Assembly (NCBI RefSeq): GCF_003626595.1
Contig: NZ_RBAK01000021.1
Span: forward strand, 17,382-81,381
From: Micromonospora endolithica
GTDB taxonomy: Bacteria; Actinomycetota; Actinomycetes; Mycobacteriales; Micromonosporaceae
Direction of reading: 5' to 3'
DNA: 64,000 bases
Shown: piece by piece, positions 32,880 through 39,807 of the stretch
How positions within the stretch are numbered: the stretch's first letter is position 1
Layout of the letters: each line of letters opens with the position of its first letter
Made by a program: the position numbers and the translations under genes
The notes under the pieces: model-generated
Told to the model about the DNA's origin: nothing
What the model saw: the letters and a program-made list of their open reading frames with translations, nothing else
Databases searched by the model: none

Positions 32880-34142
32880 ATGGAACCCACCATCGGCGAC
32901 CACCTCGTCCGCCTCCGCACCGACTCCACGCTCACACAGGAGCAGCTGGCCGACCGCGCTGGCGTCAGCGTCGAAACCGTCAAGAAGCTGGAGCAGAACG
33001 CGCGGACGTCCGCCCGGATCCCCACCCTCCGGAAACTGGCCACCGCGCTCGGCGTTCCCACCTCGGCGTTGATGGGCTCAGCCGCGCAAGCCCAGGCGAT
33101 GCGAGAACCCGACGCCGAACCGCTCGGCCTGGTCGGGATCCGCCGCGTCCTCACCCCGGCGCGCACCATCGACGGCCGGCCTGTCGCCCCCGCCCCCCCA
33201 GTTACGGACACCACCCTGGCCAGGGTGCGTCGTCTCGTCGCCGACACGAACCGCGTCTACCACGCCAACGACTACACGGCGGCGATCAACACCATGCCGG
33301 CCGTCCTCACCGCCACCGACGCCCTCATCGACGCGGCCGGGGCCGGCGACGACGGGCCCGCCGCCCTCAGCACCGCCTCGTACGCCTACCAGCTCGCCGG
33401 CCGGCTCCTCATCCAGCTTCGGCAGCTCGACCTGGCCCACATCGCCCTCGACCGGGCCGCCGACCACGCCCGTACCGCCGGCGACCAGACCGCCGCAGCG
33501 ACCACCACCGCGCACCTGTGCTGGCTGTTGCTGCGCACGGGCCGGATCACCGATGTGGAGGTCCTCGCCGCGCGCACCGCTGACACGGTGGAGCCCCGGC
33601 TGTCCACCGCCACTGCTCGGGACCTGGCCGCGTGGGGTGTGCTGCTCATCAAGGGCGCGGCAGCAGCAGCCCGCAACGCCCGCGAAGACGATGCCCGGTC
33701 GATGCTGACCCTCGCCGCGGCCGGGGCGGAGCAGCTCGGCGACCGGCTCGGCCGCTCCGGCGACCCGGCCGACCGGTGGTTCGGCGCGGTGGCCGGTAAT
33801 GACTTCTCCGCCGGCGGCGTCGCCTTGATGCGGGTGGAGACGGCGGTGATCGCCGGCGAGCCGGGTCGGGCGCTGGAGCTGGCCCGCGCGGTGGCCGCCA
33901 ACCCGCAGGTGACACCGTCGTCGAGGCAGCGGCATCGACTGGACGTGGCGTGGGCGTACGAGCAGACCGGCCGGACCGCCGACGCGACCCGGGTGCTGAT
34001 GCAGCTGCGAGACACGGCGCCGGCGTGGCTGCGGCAGCAGCGGTACGCCCGGGAGATCGTGCAGACGATCAAGGACGGTCGCCGGCGGGCGCTGACCGCC
34101 GAGCTGGCTCAGCTGTCGGCGCTGCTGGGCGACCAGGCGTAG
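32880..34142 (+). CDS. XRE-family regulator with TPR-like sensor domain
   Basis: A 420-residue protein. Residues 5-60 form an XRE helix-turn-helix (DHLVRLRTDSTLTQEQLADR, AGVSVETVKKLEQNA). The rest is a helical repeat array of TPR type (LDLAHIALDRAADHARTAG, then LDVAWAYEQTGRTADATRVL), as in actinobacterial regulators paired with DUF397 proteins and in peptide-sensing Rgg/PlcR proteins. A variant start 38 residues earlier lacks a ribosome site, so ATG at 32880 is preferred. A DUF397 gene lies 1 kb downstream on the same strand. The pair is typical of Streptomyces and Micromonospora development and of integrative elements. Confidence 0.85.
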   Translation: MEPTIGDHLVRLRTDSTLTQEQLADRAGVSVETVKKLEQNARTSARIPTLRKLATALGVPTSALMGSAAQAQAMREPDAEPLGLVGIRRVLTPARTIDGRPVAPAPPVTDTTLARVRRLVADTNRVYHANDYTAAINTMPAVLTATDALIDAAGAGDDGPAALSTASYAYQLAGRLLIQLRQLDLAHIALDRAADHARTAGDQTAAATTTAHLCWLLLRTGRITDVEVLAARTADTVEPRLSTATARDLAAWGVLLIKGAAAAARNAREDDARSMLTLAAAGAEQLGDRLGRSGDPADRWFGAVAGNDFSAGGVALMRVETAVIAGEPGRALELARAVAANPQVTPSSRQRHRLDVAWAYEQTGRTADATRVLMQLRDTAPAWLRQQRYAREIVQTIKDGRRRALTAELAQLSALLGDQA

Positions 34143-34301
34143 CAGCTGGTACGCCCCGTACTCCCTGCTGGTCGGCCTGCCGAACGGGGTACGTGGGGTA
34201 CCTGGCTATTCCACTCCGCCCGGGCCACCCTCGGATCAGGACGCGGTAACCCGCTGACCACAAGCGGTGATCCGCTCCCTTGATCCGAGGGAGGCGACCT
34301 C

Positions 34302-34472
34302 GTGCAGACCATCATCGCGTTGCTGGCTTGGCTCACCGGCCGGGCAGCCCCGACGCCGTCCGGCATCGGGCCGGTCGTGCAGCGGCAGGAGCACGAGGCC
34401 GCCCGCGCCCGGCTCCTCGACCTGGCCCGCCGCCGGCAGGCCGAGTACCGGTACGAACGGCGCGGCCGATGA
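34302..34472 (+). CDS. 56-residue hypothetical protein
   Basis: The frame starts with GTG and reads VQTIIALLAWLTGRAAPTPS, then a basic helix ending YRYERRGR. A short hydrophobic N terminus followed by a positively charged tail suggests a peripheral or single-span membrane peptide. Its stop overlaps the next start (ATGA at 34469-34472). The chain of overlaps with the next two genes is the main argument that it is real. Confidence 0.6.
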   Translation: MQTIIALLAWLTGRAAPTPSGIGPVVQRQEHEAARARLLDLARRRQAEYRYERRGR

Positions 34473-34768
34473 CCGGCCGGAACGCAGCGCCCGGCGCCGT
34501 GTTCCGGTGGGAGGACCCGCCGCCGCCGTCGTACGGCGGCCCCGGCTCGCCCATCGCCGCGCACCTGCGCCGCGTCGCCGCCGAACTCCGCGCCCGACCC
34601 GGGCAGTGGGCGGCGATCGTCGAAGGACCCACCGGGCCGCCGCTGACGGCGCGGATCAAACGGGGAACCGACCACGCCTGGCAGCCGGCCGGCGCCTTCG
34701 AGGCCGTGTACCGCACGGTGGCCGGCGAGACGGTCACCTACGCCCGCTACGTCGGGCCGCCGTCGTGA
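34469..34768 (+). CDS. 99-residue hypothetical protein
   Basis: A small protein: MTGRNAAPGAVFRWEDPPPP, then an amphipathic helix (IAAHLRRVAAELRARPGQWA) and a beta-rich end (FEAVYRTVAGETVTYARYVG). Not assigned to a family. Translationally coupled at both ends: ATGA with the gene before, GTGA with the gene after. Confidence 0.65.
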   Translation: MTGRNAAPGAVFRWEDPPPPSYGGPGSPIAAHLRRVAAELRARPGQWAAIVEGPTGPPLTARIKRGTDHAWQPAGAFEAVYRTVAGETVTYARYVGPPS

Positions 34769-35058
34769 CCCCCCGGCCCGCCCGCGCAGCCCGCGCCCTG
34801 GCCGTCCTCAACGACCGGGTCGACGGCGACGCCCACCAGCCGTCCCGGCCCGGCTGGGACTGCATGGGCTGCGGGCAGGACTGGCCGTGCGCGCCGGCGA
34901 AGGTCCGGCTGGGTGAGGCGTACGGCTCGGACCGGGTCGGCCTGCGCGTGTATATGGCTGGCCTGTACGAGCAGGCCCTGGACGAGCTGCTGATGTGGCC
35001 GGCGGCCGACGTGTTCACCCGGTTCGTGTTGTGGGCCCGCCCCACCGCCAGCCGGTAG
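34765..35058 (+). CDS. 97-residue protein with CxxC and Cys motif
   Basis: GTG start at 34765 overlaps the previous stop. The N terminus is basic (TPRPARAARALAVLNDRVDG). A CMGCGQDWPC motif in the middle could bind zinc or iron-sulfur. A helical part follows (VYMAGLYEQALDELLMWPA, FTRFVLWAR). Proteins like this recur in small-gene runs on actinobacterial integrative elements; the function is unknown. Confidence 0.65.
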   Translation: MTPRPARAARALAVLNDRVDGDAHQPSRPGWDCMGCGQDWPCAPAKVRLGEAYGSDRVGLRVYMAGLYEQALDELLMWPAADVFTRFVLWARPTASR

Positions 35059-35117
35059 CCCCTCGCACCTGACGACCGGCCGTACCCGACGGCCGGCTGA
35101 CCGAATGGAGATACACC

Positions 35118-35306
35118 GTGGACCAGCTTGACTTCGTCGGCCCGCAGCGATGCGACAACTCCGGCCCGAACTGCGTGCAGGTCGCGATCGACGCCGACGG
35201 CAACCGCGTCGTCCGCAACTCGCAGCGGCCCGAAACGCAGGTCGTTTTCGACCAGCAGGAATGGGAGACGTTCGTCAGTTCCGTACGCGCCGGCCAGACG
35301 TTCTGA
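35118..35306 (+). CDS. DUF397-like small protein
   Basis: A 62-residue protein with the DUF397 layout: CDNSGPNCVQVAIDADGNRV, VRNSQRP, then VVFDQQEWETFVSSVRAGQ, matching the usual NCVEVA ... VRDSK ... W..F pattern. DUF397 proteins commonly pair with XRE-type regulators, here the one at 32880. ATG at 35118 follows GGAG. A strong terminator begins 14 bases after the stop. Confidence 0.8.
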   Translation: MDQLDFVGPQRCDNSGPNCVQVAIDADGNRVVRNSQRPETQVVFDQQEWETFVSSVRAGQTF

Positions 35307-35313
35307 CCCGGCC

Positions 35314-35568
35314 ATGACGAAGAGCCCGGCCCCCGCACCGGAGGGGCCGGGCTCTTCCGTCCGCGCCTCCCGCTGCATGGGCTGCTCCACCGGCATCCAG
35401 CCACTGCCCCACCAGTGCGGCGGCAGCAAGATCCCGTCGGACGAGCTGGGTTGGCGGTGCGACTGCAACCTGCCGACCTGCCGGCGACGCCAGGCCGGCG
35501 ACTGGTCAGACCTCCGCCGACGACCGGCCAAGGCGTCGAGAAGCCGACAGTCGCGGATTGACGGTTGA
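35314..35568 (+). CDS. possible Cys-rich small protein
   Basis: An 84-codon frame with a Cys-rich middle: CMGCSTGIQPLPHQC and then CDCNLPTC. The Cys spacing suggests a zinc-binding peptide. However, its first codons form the terminator hairpin described above, so translation from 35314 is doubtful. ATG at 35377 gives a shorter 63-residue version that keeps all the Cys. Real or not is open. Confidence 0.35.
   Translation: MTKSPAPAPEGPGSSVRASRCMGCSTGIQPLPHQCGGSKIPSDELGWRCDCNLPTCRRRQAGDWSDLRRRPAKASRSRQSRIDG
35320..35356 (+). terminator. strong terminator after DUF397 gene
   Basis: Perfect 14-base arms AAGAGCCCGGCCCC (35320-35333) and GGGGCCGGGCTCTT (35343-35356) with a nine-base loop. It should end the XRE-to-DUF397 transcript. 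Confidence 0.8.
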
Positions 35569-35584
35569 CGGTACGGTGCCCGCC

Positions 35585-35944
35585 ATGACCACCGCCTATC
35601 CGCCGCAACCCCCCGAGCACACGCCGCCGCACAGCCCGATGCCATACCCGGGGCCGCCGCCGCAGCCGATGTACGTGGTGGCTCAGCAGCCCACGTCGGG
35701 GATGGCAGTCGCATCACTCATCTTCGGCATCCTCGGTCTGATCGCGGGTTGCTGCACGTTCGGTATCTTCTCGCTGATCGCGGTGGGGTGCGGCCACCTG
35801 GCGCTGCGGGACATCAGGGCGAGGAACCTGCGTGGTGACGGGATGGCGAAAGCTGGGCTGGTCATGGGCTACCTGCTCGTCGTCCCGATGATCCTGATCT
35901 CCGTGCAGGCGGTGTTCGGGGCGGGCATCTCCGCTTTCCAGTAG
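35585..35944 (+). CDS. DUF4190-type membrane protein
   Basis: A 119-residue protein with a Pro-rich N terminus (about 35 residues), then two membrane segments (MAVASLIFGILGLIAGCC, AKAGLVMGYLLVVPMILISV) joined by GHLALRDIRARNLRGDGM. This is the DUF4190 pattern, of unknown function, common in actinobacteria. A nine-codon earlier ATG is less likely. It is the last plus-strand gene before the phage late operon. Confidence 0.82.
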   Translation: MTTAYPPQPPEHTPPHSPMPYPGPPPQPMYVVAQQPTSGMAVASLIFGILGLIAGCCTFGIFSLIAVGCGHLALRDIRARNLRGDGMAKAGLVMGYLLVVPMILISVQAVFGAGISAFQ

Positions 35945-35961
35945 GCCCGGCAACGACGAAA

Positions 35962-35999
35962 GCGCCCCACCCGCCGCCGTGAGGCAGCAGGTGGGGCGC
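35962..35999. terminator. terminator between accessory block and lysis genes
   Basis: GCGCCCCACC (35962-35971) pairs perfectly with GGTGGGGCGC (35990-35999). It separates the convergent DUF4190 gene and the holin gene, so it probably ends the long minus-strand late transcript too. Confidence 0.75.
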
Positions 36000-36024
36000 A
36001 TCCGTTCGCAGTAGCAGGCCGAGC

Positions 36025-36252
36025 CTACAGGTCGCCTGCGACAAGGCTCGGCGAGTCCGGCTCACCGCCGGCCGCCGACACCACCGACGTGAGCACCGAC
36101 AGGACGGCCGCGCCGGCCGCGACGCCGCCGGCGAGCGGGAAGTCGGCGGTGAGGACGTTGAACCCGTCGAGGGCCCACAGGCCGAGCAGGGCCTGCGCGG
36201 CGCTCTTCGCGGCGCGTTCGGCGGCACCCTTCCAGAACTTGCTCGTGAACAT
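36025..36252 (-). CDS. phage holin, r1t type
   Basis: A 75-residue protein starting FTSKFWKGAAERAAKSAAQA, the hallmark of phage_r1t_holin proteins. Two membrane helices follow (LLGLWALDGFNVL, VAAGAAVLSVLTSVVSAA). It should form the lesion through which the endolysin leaves. It is the last gene of the late operon. Confidence 0.83.
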   Translation of the reverse strand: MFTSKFWKGAAERAAKSAAQALLGLWALDGFNVLTADFPLAGGVAAGAAVLSVLTSVVSAAGGEPDSPSLVAGDL

Positions 36253-36261
36253 CGAGCCTCC

Positions 36262-36519
36262 TCAGACTCTCGGGGGCCAGGACCACTGGCCCGGATCGTC
36301 GCCGGGGGCGACGTTGAACTCGGCGAACCCGCCCTTCTCCCCGGGCGTGAACACCCACAGGTGGACGTGCTGGTCGCTGTCGAGCGCCGGCACCTCCCCG
36401 GCGGCGACACCGCGCGGGTCGAGGGTGTCGACGTCGGCGGTGACGATCGCAGCGCGCATGGCCAGCAGCCCCTGCTTGCCTCGATAGCGGACGATCCGAC
36501 CGGTGGTGGGCTTCTGCAC
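36262..36519 (-). CDS. phage hypothetical protein
   Basis: An 85-residue soluble protein with a beta-rich pattern (GRIVRYRGKQGLLAMRAAIV, QHVHLWVFTPGEKGGFAEF) ending in tryptophans. No known family. Its gene abuts its neighbours (9 and 1 bases), so it belongs to the late transcript; similar short genes lie beside holins in actinophages. Confidence 0.7.
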   Translation of the reverse strand: MQKPTTGRIVRYRGKQGLLAMRAAIVTADVDTLDPRGVAAGEVPALDSDQHVHLWVFTPGEKGGFAEFNVAPGDDPGQWSWPPRV

Positions 36520-36520
36520 G

Positions 36521-36742
36521 TCAGCCCTCCGGAGTGAAGGTGAGGGTGAACGCCTGGCCGACGTCGAACCGGTCGGCGACCTCCCCCTTCAGGCCCATCG
36601 TCAGGGACAGGCCCGGCGTCCAGCGCGCCCACTCCTTGTTGCGGCCGTCGTGGTAGTCCGGGGCGAACGTGACGGTGACCTGCCGGTCGTCGCCCTCGCC
36701 CGTCTCCTGCTTGCTCTGGCACACGATCTTCGCGGTGATCAC
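36521..36742 (-). CDS. phage hypothetical protein
   Basis: A 73-residue protein of beta-strand character (MITAKIVCQSKQETGEGDDR, VTFAPDYHDGRNKEWARWTP, FTLTFTPEG). Unassigned. One base separates it from the next gene, implying co-translation. ATG at 36742. Confidence 0.7.
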   Translation of the reverse strand: MITAKIVCQSKQETGEGDDRQVTVTFAPDYHDGRNKEWARWTPGLSLTMGLKGEVADRFDVGQAFTLTFTPEG

Positions 36743-36769
36743 AGCGTTCCTCCTGAGGGTTGGTTGGTG

Positions 36770-37150
36770 TTACGGGTGGCGGCCGTTGACGGTGCCGCCC
36801 GGGTCGCGGACCATCGCCCGCAGCTGCTCCAGGTCGACGCCCGGGGTGAGGATCGCCGCCCGCCATGACCGCAGCGTCGCCACCGCGGCGTCTATCTCCC
36901 CGGTCAACTCCCGCATCTGCCGGCGGGTCTGCGCCAACTCGTCCCGGGCGGCCTTCGCTTCCCGCTCCGCCTCCGCAGTCCGCTCCTGCAACTCGTTGAC
37001 CTGCTGCAACGCCGAATCGGTGAGCAGGGACACGGCGTCGGCGCGGGTCTTCGGCCGGTTCAGGATCCCCGCGATCAGCGTCGTCACCACCCCCGCCAGG
37101 CCACCCCCGCCGACCGCCGCCGCGAGCAGCGCCCACACGTTCCCGCTCAC
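36770..37150 (-). CDS. membrane-anchored coiled-coil phage protein
   Basis: A 126-residue protein with one N-terminal membrane helix (LLAAAVGGGGLAGVVTTLIA) and a long coiled coil (residues about 40-90: LQQVNELQERTAEAEREAKA, RDELAQTRRQMRELTGEIDA). Such spanin- or LysZ-like layouts occur in lysis modules, although a spanin role is unlikely without an outer membrane. Its start overlaps the previous stop by four bases. Confidence 0.7.
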   Translation of the reverse strand: MSGNVWALLAAAVGGGGLAGVVTTLIAGILNRPKTRADAVSLLTDSALQQVNELQERTAEAEREAKAARDELAQTRRQMRELTGEIDAAVATLRSWRAAILTPGVDLEQLRAMVRDPGGTVNGRHP

Positions 37151-37563
37151 CCCGCATCACCTACCTGCCGCAGCACCCGCATGCCCTGCCACACCTGCCA
37201 GCCCCGCCACGCCGACGCCGCCGACCAGCCGGCGAAGAACGCCACCGCGAACCCGGCCGCGCCGCTGCCGGTGGACAGCAACGCCACCCCGTACAGCAGC
37301 GGCGCCGCGGTCTGCCCGTGCATCGCGGCCAGTTCCAGCACCAACGCCCGGTAGGTGTCGGGCATGGCGATGGACACCAGGCCGATAACCCCGGATCCGA
37401 GTAGCAGCAGGTACCACGTCCACAGCACCCACGGCTGGACGAGTTGCTCCAGGGTGGTGGGGGGTTTCGCGCCGGCGACGAACGCGGCGCCGACGGCGGA
37501 GGAGAGAACGAGGAACATCACCTCGTGGGGGCGGTGCCGGCCGGTGACGATGATCGTCGGCAC
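37147..37563 (-). CDS. multi-span lysis-module membrane protein
   Basis: A 138-residue protein with three to four hydrophobic segments (VMFLVLSSAVGAAFVAG, WVLWTWYLLLLGSGVIGLVS, LLYGVALLSTGSGAAGFAVA). It lies between the endolysin and the coiled-coil protein. It is a candidate second holin or antiholin; no family was recognised. Confidence 0.65.
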   Translation of the reverse strand: MPTIIVTGRHRPHEVMFLVLSSAVGAAFVAGAKPPTTLEQLVQPWVLWTWYLLLLGSGVIGLVSIAMPDTYRALVLELAAMHGQTAAPLLYGVALLSTGSGAAGFAVAFFAGWSAASAWRGWQVWQGMRVLRQVGDAG

Positions 37564-37567
37564 GTGG

Positions 37568-38248
37568 TCAGCCCGCCAGCCGCGCGGCCAGCTCGTCGGC
37601 GACCTGCCGGGCCATGTCGGTGGGAATGGCGGCGGCGATCCGCTCCGGAGACAGGCCGGCCAGCACCCCGGCCACGATCGCGTCCTCGTCGACCGGGTCG
37701 CGACCGGTCGCCGCGGCCAGCTCGGCGCGGGCGTAGCCGACCTCCCTGGCCGCCATGCGGCCGCCCTTGAGCCAGTCCGCGACCGTGAAGTTTCCGAGCG
37801 TGCCCGACGGCACCTCCCGGGTCAGCAGCTCGTCGACGATCTCTCGGGCAGTGGGCATGTCGTCCTCCAGGAGTCCCCACGGTCGGGTGGTCTGCTCCGC
37901 CTCACGCGTCTGGTCGATGCTGAGGTGGAAGTGCTTGTCGTGCGGGTTGTCGCCGCTGTACGGCTCCGACACCCAGCCGCGAAGCCGGTGGTAGAGGCGA
38001 CGCTCGTAGATGACGTACCGGGCCGACGGGTGCCGGCGGATGGCGGCGAACACGGTCGGGAAGTCGGGGCCGTCTTCGTCGACGTCGATGGCGTTGACGG
38101 AGCCGCGCCCGTTCGGGTTGTGGTCGCTGGCGGTGGCCTGGTGGGCGGCGTCGCCGATCCACCCGTCGGAGGTGTGGTCGCGGCCCGGCCAGCGGGCGTT
38201 GATCTCGGCGCGGAGGGTGGCCAGCGACGGCGCCAGGTAGTAGCTCAC
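37568..38248 (-). CDS. phage endolysin, M15-type peptidase
   Basis: A 226-residue lysin. The N-terminal domain (about 1-120) has the zinc-peptidase pattern of the M15/VanY-like L,D- or D,D-peptidases: ATASDHNPNGRGSVNAIDVD, then NPHDKHFHLS. It should cut cross-links or stems of the host peptidoglycan. The C-terminal 100 residues are helical (VDELLTREVPSGTLGNFTVA, then EDAIVAGVLAGLSPERIAAA) and may bind the wall. No signal peptide, so it depends on the holin. GTG at 38248 overlaps the previous stop. Confidence 0.83.
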   Translation of the reverse strand: MSYYLAPSLATLRAEINARWPGRDHTSDGWIGDAAHQATASDHNPNGRGSVNAIDVDEDGPDFPTVFAAIRRHPSARYVIYERRLYHRLRGWVSEPYSGDNPHDKHFHLSIDQTREAEQTTRPWGLLEDDMPTAREIVDELLTREVPSGTLGNFTVADWLKGGRMAAREVGYARAELAAATGRDPVDEDAIVAGVLAGLSPERIAAAIPTDMARQVADELAARLAG

Positions 38249-38514
38249 GCTGCCCCCAGCGCCGCGTCGATGGACTGCCACGCCTCGTCCTCGGTGGCGG
38301 CCACCGGCACGTAGTCGATGCCGATGAACACCGCGTCGGTCAGCGGCCACAACGGGTCGGCGACCGGCACGTCGATGCGGTAGCGCACCACCACGCCCAG
38401 GTAGTAGTACTCGCCGAACACCCCGTCGACCAGTCGCATCAGGTGGATGCCGATGTCGCCGGAGTCCGGGTGGGCGTTGAACCGCCACCGGTCGTCAGGC
38501 AGGGGTTCCCACAT
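38245..38514 (-). CDS. small phage structural or accessory protein
   Basis: An 89-residue acidic protein: MWEPLPDDRWRFNAHPDSGD, YYYLGVVVRYRIDV and a helical end (TEDEAWQSIDAALG). No family recognised. It sits between the minor tail genes and the lysin. ATG at 38514 is preferred to upstream frames that have shadow-like composition. Confidence 0.65.
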   Translation of the reverse strand: MWEPLPDDRWRFNAHPDSGDIGIHLMRLVDGVFGEYYYLGVVVRYRIDVPVADPLWPLTDAVFIGIDYVPVAATEDEAWQSIDAALGAA

Positions 38515-38527
38515 GATCAATCCCCTC

Positions 38528-39079
38528 TCAGGCGAGCCTGCGCCACTCGATCGACACCCACGTCTGGTTTGGGCCGGACGACAGGGTGCCGAGGACGTTG
38601 CCGCTGTCCTGGAAAACGGCCATCTCGATGTAGTCGCCCGCGGCGAGGAACACCAGCGAGTGGGCGGCGGCGACCGCACACGCCCCCGCCCCGGCGTTGG
38701 ACCCGAGCGCGTCGCCGCCGTCGACGATGCTCCCGCCGTTCTTCAACCACCGGGTGCCACGCCGGCCGGTGGCGTTACCGGCGAACGTCGCGCCGCCGGA
38801 CAGCCGATACCAGCCGGCGATCGGCGCGGTGTACCGGCTGTTGTTCGTCGCGGTCGAGTGACCGGAGTGGCTGTCCAGATCCTCGGTGTTGAGGCTGACC
38901 ACGGTGAACGCGTTGTTCGGGATGGCCTGCCCGGCGGACGAGCGGAGCACCGCCGCCGGCCGGGACTCCACCGTGGCGAACAGCCCATCCACGTCGTCGG
39001 CGAGGGTCTGGAAGTGCTCCCAGATGCGGGTGTGCCCCGTCGACGACGGGTAGGTGATGCCTCGGCTGGTATCCGGCAT
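38528..39079 (-). CDS. minor tail/receptor-binding candidate with C1q-like domain
   Basis: A 183-residue protein. A short helical N terminus (IWEHFQTLADDVDGLFATVE) probably attaches to the tail tip. The rest follows a jelly-roll of C1q/TNF type: NNSRYTAPIAGWYRLSGGAT, RRGTRWLKNGG and LVFLAAGDYIEMAVFQDS. Such domains often form trimeric tips that touch the host surface. ATG at 39079; six bases after the preceding gene. Confidence 0.7.
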   Translation of the reverse strand: MPDTSRGITYPSSTGHTRIWEHFQTLADDVDGLFATVESRPAAVLRSSAGQAIPNNAFTVVSLNTEDLDSHSGHSTATNNSRYTAPIAGWYRLSGGATFAGNATGRRGTRWLKNGGSIVDGGDALGSNAGAGACAVAAAHSLVFLAAGDYIEMAVFQDSGNVLGTLSSGPNQTWVSIEWRRLA

Positions 39080-39084
39080 CGTGG

Positions 39085-39807
39085 CTATCCTCTCTGCCAG
39101 GTGATCGTCAGGGTGAACGCCGGCGACCACGAACCGCGGCCGGCGAAACGCACGTACGGTGACCCATCGCTGTCGTAGACGGCCAGGCCGCCGGCGGTGC
39201 CGTCGACCATCGCCTGCGCCCACGACGCCGGGACGGTGAACGTGGTGGAGCCACCGACTGCCAGGCTCGGCCCGGAGGTGCTGGACGTCAGCGTCGGCGC
39301 GCCACCGGGGCGGGTGGCCTGGGTGACCAGCCGCAGGGTGGTGGACTGCGCCGCGTACGCGCCGGCCGTCAACCGTTTCACCCGGATCGTGGCGCGGGTG
39401 ACGGTCGCCCCCGCCAGGGAGCGGGGTTTCGTGCCGTAGAACGCCGCTCCGGTGTGGTTGCCCCAGCCGCCGTACTCGCCCTGGTAGACGTCGGTGTTGT
39501 CGTCCCGCCACCCGTACGTCGGCCGGTACGAGCGGGTCTCCACCGGCGACACCACCAGCGTGCCGGTGGTCACCGCCGGTTTCGGCGGCGGCGGTGGCTC
39601 CACCACCGGGTCCAGCGCCGCCGGGGCGGCGGCGTACACCCGGGCGTAGGCGTACCACTGGGCGCCGACCCGCTCGACCAGCAGCACATCCCCGGAGGCG
39701 ACCGGCAGGTCCCGGGCGACCTCGATGGTGGTGACGATCCCGTTGACCGTCGCGGTGACCGTCGATCCGGACTTGGCGGTGGTGGCGGTGGCCAGCACGG
39801 TGCTCAC
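39085..39807 (-). CDS. minor tail protein with DNRLRE/CBM-like domain
   Basis: A 240-residue protein. The first 85 residues are a small beta domain (STVTATVNGIVTTIEVARDL, DVLLVERVGAQWYAYARVY). A Pro linker (VVEPPPPPKPAV) leads to a beta-sandwich of carbohydrate-binding type (YGTKPRSLAGATVTRATIRV, FTVPASWAQAMVDGTAGGLA). Start GTG at 39807 overlaps the upstream stop. It likely contributes to host-wall recognition. Confidence 0.72.
   Translation of the reverse strand: MSTVLATATTAKSGSTVTATVNGIVTTIEVARDLPVASGDVLLVERVGAQWYAYARVYAAAPAALDPVVEPPPPPKPAVTTGTLVVSPVETRSYRPTYGWRDDNTDVYQGEYGGWGNHTGAAFYGTKPRSLAGATVTRATIRVKRLTAGAYAAQSTTLRLVTQATRPGGAPTLTSSTSGPSLAVGGSTTFTVPASWAQAMVDGTAGGLAVYDSDGSPYVRFAGRGSWSPAFTLTITWQRG

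Noticed and set aside
31566..36024. Integrase or recombinase next to the tRNA
   Set aside because: I looked on both strands for tyrosine- or serine-recombinase motifs between the tRNA and the lysis genes and found none.
36770..37150. Rz-type spanin
   Set aside because: One membrane helix plus coiled coil looks like a spanin, but the host is Gram-positive with no outer membrane, so I do not name it so.
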